From Ramlibacter sp. (GTDB lineage Bacteria > Pseudomonadota > Gammaproteobacteria > Burkholderiales > Burkholderiaceae_C): a stretch of 64,000 nt of DNA. Shown here piece after piece: positions 8,501-15,671 of the stretch. How positions within the stretch are numbered: the stretch's first letter is position 1; each line of letters starts with the position of its first letter. A program made the translations under genes and the position numbers. Under the pieces are notes generated by a model. It was given only the letters and a program-made list of their open reading frames with translations, was not told the DNA's origin and searched no databases. The DNA lies in NCBI GenBank assembly GCA_029237735.1, contig JAQZBU010000001.1, forward strand, positions 62,001 through 126,000. Reading direction: 5' to 3'.

Positions 8501-8847
8501 TCGTAGACGCGGCCGGTGCATGCCGCGATCTGCACGCGGAACATGTCGATACCCATGATGAGACCGCGCGCCCAGGCGTCAGGTGCCGTGTCCATCAGGC
8601 GCTGCACGACGGGCCGTGGGGCGATGAATGGATCACTTTCCTCGAAATCCTCGTGCCACTCGGGCGCGATCACCTTGATTCGCTGGATCTCATCGGCCCA
8701 GGTACCTGCGACGGCTTTGACCCCTGACTGGGCCGCGCCGGTCTCCTGCGGGTTGCCCTGCGTGTTTCTGGTGTTGTTCAATTCATCCTCCATCCAATGG
8801 GTTGTCTCAGGCGCGCTTGTGGCGCACGCGGTGGTTCGGTCGCTCAT
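8497..8847 (-). CDS. hypothetical protein between icmL and icmK (116 aa)
   Basis: The ATG at 8847 is the first after the icmL stop at 8865, and the stop overlaps the icmK start. The N-terminal half is polar and Thr/Asn-rich. The C-terminal half (about residues 55-116) has acidic W-H-E-D-F-E-E followed by a helical, Met/Ile-rich segment ending in C-T-G-R-V-Y-E. There is no membrane helix. I do not recognise it; Legionella has no gene at this point. Tight coupling on both sides suggests it is a specific part of this plasmid-type apparatus. Confidence 0.65.
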   Translation of the reverse strand: MSDRTTACATSAPETTHWMEDELNNTRNTQGNPQETGAAQSGVKAVAGTWADEIQRIKVIAPEWHEDFEESDPFIAPRPVVQRLMDTAPDAWARGLIMGIDMFRVQIAACTGRVYE

Positions 8848-8864
8848 GGTGTTCAGCTGGGGGT

Positions 8865-9488
8865 TCAGGTCAAAGCGGGTTTCACGAAGAATCGGCTCAC
8901 GGCCAGCCCGCGCGGGTCCTGATCGAGGCCAACGCGCTCCACGAGCATGTTCACTCTGTACTTCGTGGGCGCCATGCGGGTCGCAGTCCCCTCGCGGTAC
9001 AGGGTCATCTCGGTCTCCAAGCTCCATGTGTGCACGCCAGACACGGCCTCCGCCTTCAAGACTGCAGGCGGTCGCATGTTCAGGCTCATCACGAAGCGGT
9101 TCTTCACCAGCTCCTCAATGTGAGGCGAGATGGCGGCCACGTACTCGCGGTTTCCGTCGGGAGTGAAGCACGCGCTCGAATCGGACATCGTTCCGCGGTA
9201 GTTGACGAAGTCGTGGCTGAAGGCCCTGGTAATGCACTCCGTGGCAAAGGACACCACACGGCTGTCGTTCACATAGGGTTGGTCCAACGCGATCAGCGGA
9301 ACCACGCGGCCGGAGTCGGTGATGCCGACAACCACCGGCTTGCGCGAAAAGGCGATCGCCAGGGCGCCGACCGCGACCGCCAAGGCGACCAGCGTGACGA
9401 TTCCCTGGACCACCAGAAAGCGCGTCATGCGCGGAAACATCGCGGCGCGCGCTTCGAGAATCAGTTGCTCGGGGGTGCTTGAAGCCAT
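8865..9488 (-). CDS. icmL: IcmL/DotI-like inner membrane protein (207 aa)
   Basis: I chose the ATG at 9488, which puts a 23-residue cytoplasmic segment before a single transmembrane helix (about residues 24-47) and a periplasmic domain (50-207). DotI/IcmL and IncI TraM proteins are about 200-210 residues with exactly this layout, and their periplasmic domain is VirB8-like. The segment with F-S-H-D-F-V-N-Y-R (about residues 89-97) is characteristic of the family. It is a structural subunit of the inner-membrane part of the channel. Confidence 0.8.
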   Translation of the reverse strand: MASSTPEQLILEARAAMFPRMTRFLVVQGIVTLVALAVAVGALAIAFSRKPVVVGITDSGRVVPLIALDQPYVNDSRVVSFATECITRAFSHDFVNYRGTMSDSSACFTPDGNREYVAAISPHIEELVKNRFVMSLNMRPPAVLKAEAVSGVHTWSLETEMTLYREGTATRMAPTKYRVNMLVERVGLDQDPRGLAVSRFFVKPALT

Positions 9489-9516
9489 GAGTCGTGTAGT
9501 TGGTGGGGACGCCGCG

Positions 9517-10110
9517 CTAGGCGCGCGGGGAAGGAAAGGCACCAGCCGCGGGCGCCGGCAGACTGGCCTGCGCCGACTGGTTGTGTGCAAGGGCAAGCCG
9601 TTCGCGCGACGCGTCGGCCAGACCTCGGATCACGGGGGGCTCTATGCCCTGCACTTCAACCTGGGCGTGCGCCTGACTGAAGATTTCGAGGAAGCGCTTG
9701 CGAAATTGCGAATACGCGAACTCATTGCTGGAGTCGGGGGCTTCTTCGCAGAACTTGGCCCAGCCGCCCATGAGGCTCACGGCCTGGCGCAACGTAGCGT
9801 CCAGCGCCGGCGTCTCGTACGGGCCCACTTCTTTGACCTGGCGCATCACGTGCTCAAACGATTGCTCCGGGGTGGCCACGAGGCCGAGCGCTCTCGCGGC
9901 ATCGGCCACCTGGGGCATGAAGTTCGCTCGCGTACTCGTGAACGCCCAAGACCCGAGGAAGCGGATGAACTTGGTGGCGTCGACGCGTTCGATGAATTCG
10001 ACCCACATGCGCACTTCCATCTCGGTCATTTCGTAGCGCCGCGCACCAGCGAACTGCGCCAGCGCCTTCATTGCCGCCTCCACGGACGCCTCGGTGTTGC
10101 CCGCGTTCAT
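9517..10110 (-). CDS. putative replication accessory protein, helicase-loader-like (197 aa)
   Basis: Starts at an ATG at 10110 that overlaps the upstream stop (ATGA). The protein is alpha-helical throughout, without membrane segments, and has a Pro/Ala-rich C-terminus. The segment M-T-E-x-E-V-x-M-W-V-E-F-I-E (residues 28-41) and its all-helical character resemble phage helicase-loader type proteins. Translational coupling to a putative replication initiator and the nearby DnaB-like helicase support a role in loading the helicase. The family assignment is weak, and it could instead be a conjugation accessory protein because it lies 28 bp upstream of icmL. Confidence 0.45.
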   Translation of the reverse strand: MNAGNTEASVEAAMKALAQFAGARRYEMTEMEVRMWVEFIERVDATKFIRFLGSWAFTSTRANFMPQVADAARALGLVATPEQSFEHVMRQVKEVGPYETPALDATLRQAVSLMGGWAKFCEEAPDSSNEFAYSQFRKRFLEIFSQAHAQVEVQGIEPPVIRGLADASRERLALAHNQSAQASLPAPAAGAFPSPRA

Positions 10111-10943
10111 GCCGCGCTCCTCTGGCCGGGAGCCGCTTCCGCGCGGCGCTCGGCCATGACGGCGTCCATCGTCCCGAGGTTTCGATTGGTGGCGCTCTCG
10201 CCACCGTTGCCGTAGCGCGTCATGCGCTCGAAAACGCCGCCCGCCCCATTGCCGTTGGCCACCTGGCGTTGACGCGATGGCAGGCTGCGCAGGTTTTCGC
10301 GGCTTGCGAAGAGTTGAAAACCGGAAACCGGATCGGCGTACTTCTCGTTGTAGGAGCGCGCGTAGCTGATGAACTTGCCCATCAGGAATTTCTGATCATC
10401 CTCGTTGTCCACGAACAGCGTCTCGCGCAACCACTTTGCAATCTCGGGCGTCAGTCCGAAATTGGCGGGGAGGCGCTTTCGCCCCTTGAGCGGCGACGCA
10501 GCGACGGCCTCTTGCGGCAGGAGCTCGAAGGCCTCGGGGTCCTGACTCACCACGACAGCCTTGGAACTGAGGTGGTCCAGCGCGTCGGCTTGCGTTTTCC
10601 AGATGCGTTGCGCGAGCTCGTACATGCCTTCGTGCACGAGTCGGCCGTGGGCCAGGTGCCAGCCAGCCGACAGGATCTCGAAGTTGACGCCAAGCTCCTG
10701 GTCGGACAGCCCCAACATCGGGCCCAGCACACGGGGATTGCCCGGCAAGGTACCGGCGGGCATCGACTTCCATGCGCGCTCGTACATCAGAAAGGCCGCT
10801 CGCACCACCTTTGCATCCCCCGCCTGGAACGCAGGCGACTCCAGCAGCCAGGAGGAATGCAGCGGCATGTGCGGCATTGCTGCCATCGACATGCGCTCAA
10901 GGCCGACGCCATTGGCTGTTTCACGGGTGGAAGGGGTGGTCAT
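10107..10943 (-). CDS. putative replication protein with DUF1376/YdaU-like N-terminal domain (278 aa)
   Basis: Residues 24-130 have the pattern of winged-helix replication proteins of the DUF1376/YdaU type: W-L-L near the start, a P-A-G-T-L-P-G-N-P motif before a helix, then a W-H-L-A-H-G-R-L beta-wing. A C-terminal helical region (about 170-225) resembles DnaT/DnaD-type segments that contact DnaB or DNA. It is the first gene of the minus-strand operon and lies opposite the dnaB-like gene across a shared control region. It is likely the initiator or primosome organiser of the element; this is moderate inference from motif pattern and context. Confidence 0.5.
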   Translation of the reverse strand: MTTPSTRETANGVGLERMSMAAMPHMPLHSSWLLESPAFQAGDAKVVRAAFLMYERAWKSMPAGTLPGNPRVLGPMLGLSDQELGVNFEILSAGWHLAHGRLVHEGMYELAQRIWKTQADALDHLSSKAVVVSQDPEAFELLPQEAVAASPLKGRKRLPANFGLTPEIAKWLRETLFVDNEDDQKFLMGKFISYARSYNEKYADPVSGFQLFASRENLRSLPSRQRQVANGNGAGGVFERMTRYGNGGESATNRNLGTMDAVMAERRAEAAPGQRSAA

Positions 10944-11101
10944 GTACGGAGCGAAAGAATTGGTGCGCCGATTGTGGTCTGCTGGTTATGTGAATTCAAA
11001 AAACATTTTACTAAACGAATTTTACTGATTGGACGCACTTGTAAACATTCTGTTTCAGTTCGTGTTTGTACCAGCGGCGAAACGCATTCGCAAACGCAGC
11101 T

Positions 11102-11117
11102 CTGTCAAAGTTGACAG
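11102..11117. promoter_or_regulatory. palindromic operator over the dnaB -35 box
   Basis: Perfect inverted repeat CTGTCAA-AG-TTGACAG. The right arm contains the TTGACA -35 hexamer of the plus-strand promoter, so a dimeric repressor bound here would block RNA polymerase. Confidence 0.6.
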
Positions 11118-11138
11118 TTTTTCGCGGAAGCATATGAT
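11111..11138 (+). promoter_or_regulatory. sigma70-type promoter of the dnaB-like gene
   Basis: TTGACA (11111-11116) and TATGAT (11133-11138) with a 16-bp spacer, ending 29 bp before the GTG start at 11168. Confidence 0.65.
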
Positions 11139-11167
11139 GCGAAACACAATACCTCTCTGAAATCATC

Positions 11168-12565
11168 GTGACAACCGCCACCCAGGACGCCTCCCCTTCC
11201 ACCCAAGCCTCAGGCCAGACATCGGCATCGCTGGGAGGAGCGCACAGCCCCGGGAGCGAGCGGATGGTGTTGAGCGCCGTGCTTCGGCCGGAAAAGGTCC
11301 ACCTGCTGCCCGCGCTCATGGCGGAGCTGGCCGGCACGGACTTTTACTTGGAAGCCCACGCGGTAATGTGGGATTGCGCGCGCGCGATCGCGGAACTTGG
11401 CCAGCAAGTCGACGCTGTCAAGCTCCTGGACTACGCCAGCAGCAAGCAGCTGTTCGTCGGCGGTCCCGAGTACGTGATCGCGTTGCTGGACGACCCGCTC
11501 TGCCAGAACAGCACCGACAAGACCGTCACCGAGGCCGCCACGCGCGTCAAGGACTACTCGGTCACACGGCTCCTGGATTCCACCCTCAAGCGAGGGCGTG
11601 AACTGTGCGGGACCGCTGCGGAGCCACCTCAGTCCATCATTGCCAGAGTCGAGGACGACCTCATCAACTTGAAGACGATGGGAGCGTCAGCGCGGCGCGG
11701 GCCCAAGAAGCTGGTGACGATTCTTGATAGCCTCCTCGAGCACATTCAGAACGTCCAGGACGGCAACGCGGCGCTTGCCCTGCCCACAACCTTCAGCGCG
11801 ATCGACACCCTGATCGACGGGTTGTACGACGAGGACCTGATCGTGGTCGCCGCCCGCCCCAGCATGGGCAAGACCAGCCTTCTCTTGGGCATTGCGAAGA
11901 AACGCGCGCAGGTCTATCGGCGTCCGCAGCTAATTTTCTCGTGCGAAAGCAGAGACATCTCCTTGGCCACTCGGGTGCTCTCAAGCGAGTCGCGCGTGCC
12001 CAGCAGTGATATCCGTAACGCCCGCCTGGACGGCGAGGCCATGAACCGGATCTCCGATGCACTGCACCAAATAGGCGATCTGCCAGTCTGGATCGACGAC
12101 ACGCCAGGGCTCACCATCCATGAGATCCGCGCCCGGGCGCGCCGCTTTGTCGCCGAACACGGCAAGTGCGACATCTGGGTTGACTACCTCCAGAAGATCG
12201 CTCAAGGCCCCGACGCCAAGGGACGCTCCAGCGAGCGCAATGAACACGTCGGCGAGGTATCCAGCGCGCTGAAGCTGCTTGCGCGCGAGCTGGGGGTGCC
12301 GGTTGTCGCTCTCTCGCAGCTCTCACGCAACCTCGAGAGCCGGGCCAACAAGCGGCCGATGATGAGCGACCTGCGCGAGTCGGGGCAGATCGAGCAGGAC
12401 GCCGACGTGATCATGTTCATTTACCGCGACGAGGTCTACAACCCCGACTCGAAGGAACCGGGCATAGCCGAGATCATCGTTGCCAAGCAGCGGGAGGGCG
12501 CGATCGGCACCGCCAAGCTGGGCTGGGCTTCCCAGAGCACAACGTTCTACGACCTGAGCATCTGA
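11168..12565 (+). CDS. dnaB: DnaB-like replicative DNA helicase (465 aa)
   Basis: The N-terminal domain (about residues 25-130) is followed by a RecA-like helicase core. Walker A is A-R-P-S-M-G-K-T-S (229-237), Walker B is D-I-W-V-D-Y (335-340), and the DnaB motif L-S-Q-L-S-R-x-L-E-x-R and an S-G-x-I-E-Q-D-A-D motif follow toward the C-terminus. Length matches the DnaB family. The start is a GTG at 11168. Plasmid- or phage-encoded DnaB copies unwind the element's own replication fork. It is divergent from the putative initiator and loader genes and shares their control region. Confidence 0.95.
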   Translation: MTTATQDASPSTQASGQTSASLGGAHSPGSERMVLSAVLRPEKVHLLPALMAELAGTDFYLEAHAVMWDCARAIAELGQQVDAVKLLDYASSKQLFVGGPEYVIALLDDPLCQNSTDKTVTEAATRVKDYSVTRLLDSTLKRGRELCGTAAEPPQSIIARVEDDLINLKTMGASARRGPKKLVTILDSLLEHIQNVQDGNAALALPTTFSAIDTLIDGLYDEDLIVVAARPSMGKTSLLLGIAKKRAQVYRRPQLIFSCESRDISLATRVLSSESRVPSSDIRNARLDGEAMNRISDALHQIGDLPVWIDDTPGLTIHEIRARARRFVAEHGKCDIWVDYLQKIAQGPDAKGRSSERNEHVGEVSSALKLLARELGVPVVALSQLSRNLESRANKRPMMSDLRESGQIEQDADVIMFIYRDEVYNPDSKEPGIAEIIVAKQREGAIGTAKLGWASQSTTFYDLSI

Positions 12566-12613
12566 ACGCCCACAGGAGGCGCGCTTGAACGGCGCCCCCG
12601 ACGGGCCGCTGCG

Positions 12614-13327
12614 TTAGCCCTCGCGCGGAACGCCGATCTCCTCGCGGGCTTCCTCATCCTCTTCGCTCTCGTACCCCTCGGGGCCGAGCTGCGCCGCGGC
12701 AATGTCGTAGAGCAGCCCTGTCCACCAGGTCAGCCCCGGCGCCGCCGCTCGGGCCAACTTCGCGAGCCGGCATTGGCGGCGCTCCAACACCTGTTTCTGT
12801 TCTTCGTTGAACGCCTTCACCAACTGGGCATATCGTTCCCTGGCGGCCTGGCCGTCCCGATCCCATTCCGCACTCGTCGGCCAATCGACGCCGGCTCGGC
12901 TGACCACCTGATCGACCCATGCGGCGCGCGCACGAACTTTGTCGGGCTGACGCCATCGCAGCACGCGCTGCGCGGCGTCGAACATCTGGCTGCCGCGGTT
13001 GGCCTGCAGCGCAGCCTCCAGTCTGTGGTGGTCGAGGCTTCCTTGCACTACGCTATAGAGCGGCACGGGATTGGTGACGCCGAAGTAGTGCGGAGCAATC
13101 ACGCCCGCGCGGAACGCGCGCTCGGTTTCATCGAGAAGGCGCGGATCCAGCGCCAAGCGTCCCAGCAGCAGCAGAGTCACAGCGACGCTGTCGGCCGGAC
13201 CGTTAGGGCCTTCGAAGCTGGTGCGCTCGATGAATGCATCGCTAGCCAGGTATCCGCGCATTGGTACAAGGTGCTCGGGCAAGCGATTCTCGATGGCGGC
13301 GACGCGAACGGGCAAAAAAGTGTTCAT
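12614..13327 (-). CDS. hypothetical protein with acidic C-terminal block (237 aa)
   Basis: Translated from the ATG at 13327, preceded by an AGGA-type ribosome site; a TTG at 13345 is less likely. The protein is soluble and helical, with no recognised domain. The last 20 residues are strongly acidic (Ser-Glu-Glu-Asp-Glu-Glu then more Glu) and end V-P-R-E-G. This resembles the acidic Pro-Arg tails of other proteins on the element. It lies 28 bp downstream of the polyvalent-protein-like gene and is probably cotranscribed with it. Confidence 0.7.
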   Translation of the reverse strand: MNTFLPVRVAAIENRLPEHLVPMRGYLASDAFIERTSFEGPNGPADSVAVTLLLLGRLALDPRLLDETERAFRAGVIAPHYFGVTNPVPLYSVVQGSLDHHRLEAALQANRGSQMFDAAQRVLRWRQPDKVRARAAWVDQVVSRAGVDWPTSAEWDRDGQAARERYAQLVKAFNEEQKQVLERRQCRLAKLARAAAPGLTWWTGLLYDIAAAQLGPEGYESEEDEEAREEIGVPREG

Positions 13328-13354
13328 TGGCGAATTCCTATCCAAGGTTGGGCG

Positions 13355-15010
13355 TCAGCCTCGCGGCGCGGCGGTAGCAACCAGTTCCGGCTCCGCCGGC
13401 GCGAAGTCACCGCGCCGCACGCCTTCAAAGATCCCGAAGACATCCGAGGCTTCGATTCGCTCGCTGCTCTGGGAGCGCAGCCAGGCCGCGATGTCGCGAA
13501 ACGCCTGCCAGACTTGGGCGAACAGCCCGCGGGCCGTCGGCTCGCTCACATCCAGTGAGCCGCGCACAAACAGGGCGAAGCCGTGGGCCGCCGCCTCCTT
13601 CGCGTCGACGCACTGCCGCATGGCGGCAAGATCGCCGCGTTCCTGCAGCAGCTGGCGCACCTGCAGGTTGAGGATGGTTCCGGGTGCGAACTCTTCCTCC
13701 ACAATGCGCCGCTCGCCGGATGTGAGGAAGTACTCGTGCGCGTAGTGCCAGCACTCGTGGTTCAGCGCGAATTCCTTGTCGGCCGCGCGCAGGCTCACCA
13801 TCACCTGGTGGTTTCGCATGCGGCCGGCCACCTGGTGCCCTGCCGACGCATCGTAGAGCCGGTCGAGAAGCTGCACGTGGGCGCGCGAACCCAGCATCTT
13901 GCGGGCCGCGCCCTCCAGGTGTACCCAGTTCATCTGCTCGCGTTCGACGTCGACCTGCCAGCGCGGCACCAGTTGCGCGCGGGAATAGAGCGTCTGGGAC
14001 TGGGACAAGCCCTCACGCAAAGCGTCCGTCATCTCGAACTGGCAAAGGTCCGGCACCAGGGTCGAGCCGATCTGCAGAGACTGGACGCGCACCTGTCCTC
14101 CGTGCGGCTTGATCACCTTGTCGGCTATCCCGCGCAGGATCTCCATGTAGAAGTCGTCGTGACGCTCGCCGGGTTTCACGGTCAAGCCGCCGTTGTGCAG
14201 CCCAGAGCGGATCCACGCGACGCGCTGGATGCCCGGCGTGCTAGCCGCACGCTGAAGCAGCCTACGCAGCACAAGGCCGGCCCAGGTCTTGGTCTCAGTG
14301 ACAAACGCGCCCTTGGGAGTGCCGACCCAGTCGGTTCCTCGGCCGCGCTGCGCCCAGTCGGACTGAACCTCGTCGATCAGGTACAGCCCCTGCTCCGGAG
14401 CGATCACGACACGCGCGTGTGCGAACAGATTTTTGGCGTAGCGCTCTCCGTACTGGTCCTGCCCCGAGAAGTGGGGTGCATGGTATTCGTGGGCCGTGGG
14501 CAACACTTCGTAGAACTTGCGGCGGCGCTTTTCCAGCGCGAGCAGCTTTTCAGGGTCGTCAACCAGCAGTTCAGGGCTGAAGTTGAACTGCTCGATCTCC
14601 CATTCGATTTCCTCGAGTGAGTCTTCGATCACCATCTTTTCGCTACACGCGATGAACAGCAGCTCCTGGTAGCGGCTGCCGGCCAGGTGCTGGGCATGGG
14701 TCCAGCTCGCGTACTGCGGCTTTCCGAGCTGCACTTCCTTTACCGTCACCTTGGTGGCCTCGATCCGGTCGATGATCTCCTGGCGGGTGAGCTTGTCCTT
14801 GCCCAGTCCTTTGAGCCACTCCACCAGTTTGGATTCCTCCAGCTCGGTCGCACGCACCGCCCCCTTCTGCGGCAGCGCCTGAACGGTCTGAATCCATTGG
14901 CCGGCTGGCATCGTCTGGATCTTGGCCGGCAACGCAGCGATGGCGCTGGCCAACCCGGGCTTGAGTAGCGGAGCCTCTCCGGCGTTAAGATACGTGATCT
15001 TGTCGTTCAT
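13355..15010 (-). CDS. polyvalent-protein-like gene with EVQSDW domain and HExxH motif (551 aa)
   Basis: Residues 34-95 match the W-I/L..L-K-G-V-x-x-x-E-L-E..K-L-x-x-W-L pattern that begins the large polyvalent proteins of phages and conjugative elements, and L-I-D-E-V-Q-S-D-W (211-219) is the hallmark of that module. A second region carries N-H-E-C-W-H-Y-A-H-E (H418), an HExxH zinc-peptidase-like motif. Such modules are known from fused polyvalent proteins delivered by phages or conjugation; here two are combined in a short version. The protein ends A-A-P-R-G. The start is the ATG at 15010. The biochemical activity of the first module is not established. Confidence 0.65.
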   Translation of the reverse strand: MNDKITYLNAGEAPLLKPGLASAIAALPAKIQTMPAGQWIQTVQALPQKGAVRATELEESKLVEWLKGLGKDKLTRQEIIDRIEATKVTVKEVQLGKPQYASWTHAQHLAGSRYQELLFIACSEKMVIEDSLEEIEWEIEQFNFSPELLVDDPEKLLALEKRRRKFYEVLPTAHEYHAPHFSGQDQYGERYAKNLFAHARVVIAPEQGLYLIDEVQSDWAQRGRGTDWVGTPKGAFVTETKTWAGLVLRRLLQRAASTPGIQRVAWIRSGLHNGGLTVKPGERHDDFYMEILRGIADKVIKPHGGQVRVQSLQIGSTLVPDLCQFEMTDALREGLSQSQTLYSRAQLVPRWQVDVEREQMNWVHLEGAARKMLGSRAHVQLLDRLYDASAGHQVAGRMRNHQVMVSLRAADKEFALNHECWHYAHEYFLTSGERRIVEEEFAPGTILNLQVRQLLQERGDLAAMRQCVDAKEAAAHGFALFVRGSLDVSEPTARGLFAQVWQAFRDIAAWLRSQSSERIEASDVFGIFEGVRRGDFAPAEPELVATAAPRG

Positions 15011-15063
15011 GTTTCGCAATGAAGGTTATTACGCACTTCATTCTATGGACGCCCTCTCCAAAA

Positions 15064-15083
15064 CATAAACGACCCCGTTTATG
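15064..15083. promoter_or_regulatory. palindromic operator between divergent genes
   Basis: Perfect inverted repeat CATAAACG-ACCC-CGTTTATG between the polyvalent-like gene (minus) and the Wadjet operon (plus). It lies just upstream of the plus-strand promoter, a suitable place for a repressor that controls both transcription units. Confidence 0.55.
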
Positions 15084-15101
15084 CGTCTTCACGTTTTCCG
15101 G

Positions 15102-15130
15102 TTGCTTTAATTCATTTCGCCGCGTATAGT
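15102..15130 (+). promoter_or_regulatory. promoter of the RecG/Wadjet operon
   Basis: TTGCTT (15102-15107) and TATAGT (15125-15130) with a 17-bp spacer, 40 bp upstream of the ATG at 15171. Confidence 0.55.
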
Positions 15131-15170
15131 TCCCGCGCAGGACGAACGAAAACCATGAACCGGGCAAAAC

Positions 15171-15671
15171 ATGAACGACTCACCCCCGCGGGGCGGTGTC
15201 GCGCAGTTGCGGGCAGCAACTGCGCCGGCAGTCGACGAGCAGCGCTCTGAGAAGAGCTCTCGCCGAACTCCGCCGCCGAAAGCCGGCGGCACCCAAGCCA
15301 AACCGCCCTCTCCAGCGGCGGAACCTCAGAAGCGCTCGCGCGGCCGGCCCGCAGTCGGCAAGGCCACCAAGATTCGCCTGGGCGACAGCCAGGAAAAATT
15401 CGCGTTGCAACTCGGTGAAGGCAACCTCGCCGAGGGCGTTCGCCGGGCGCTGGAGTTCTATCAAGGAAGAATCCCGGGAGCCAAGGAAGCCGCCGCGGCG
15501 CCCGATCTTGAATCCGTATTACTCAGCAAGGCGCTGGTCGAGCGAGTCAAGAACTTCGGCTCCTCGACGAGCAAGGGCATAGAGACGTTGCTGTCCGTGG
15601 CGGACAGCCTGGGACGAGAAGCAGTGAGGCGGCTGGCAGGAGATTCAGATGGCCCTCGTCGGAAAGGCTGA
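15171..15671 (+). CDS. hypothetical basic protein, first gene of the Wadjet operon (166 aa)
   Basis: The N-terminal 60 residues are disordered and Pro/Arg/Lys/Ala-rich. A short segment (about residues 66-92, K-I-R-L-G-D-S then E-G-V-R-R-A-L) looks like a compact DNA-binding fold of ribbon-helix-helix type, and a helical C-terminus follows. The stop overlaps the RecG-like start by 23 bases. Because it lies directly behind an operator-containing promoter it may be the operon's own regulator, or a DNA-binding partner of the helicase. I do not recognise the family. Confidence 0.6.
   Translation: MNDSPPRGGVAQLRAATAPAVDEQRSEKSSRRTPPPKAGGTQAKPPSPAAEPQKRSRGRPAVGKATKIRLGDSQEKFALQLGEGNLAEGVRRALEFYQGRIPGAKEAAAAPDLESVLLSKALVERVKNFGSSTSKGIETLLSVADSLGREAVRRLAGDSDGPRRKG

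Larger units (their letters stand above)
10944..11167. promoter_or_regulatory. divergent control region between replication operons
   Basis: This 224-bp region is AT-richer than its surroundings and separates the minus-strand replication/conjugation operon from the plus-strand dnaB-like gene. It holds two direct copies of ATTTTACT (11005-11012 and 11019-11026), a TTTACA...TAAAAT minus-strand promoter candidate, and the palindrome and plus-strand promoter listed separately. The direct repeats could be regulator sites or short iterons. Confidence 0.5.
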
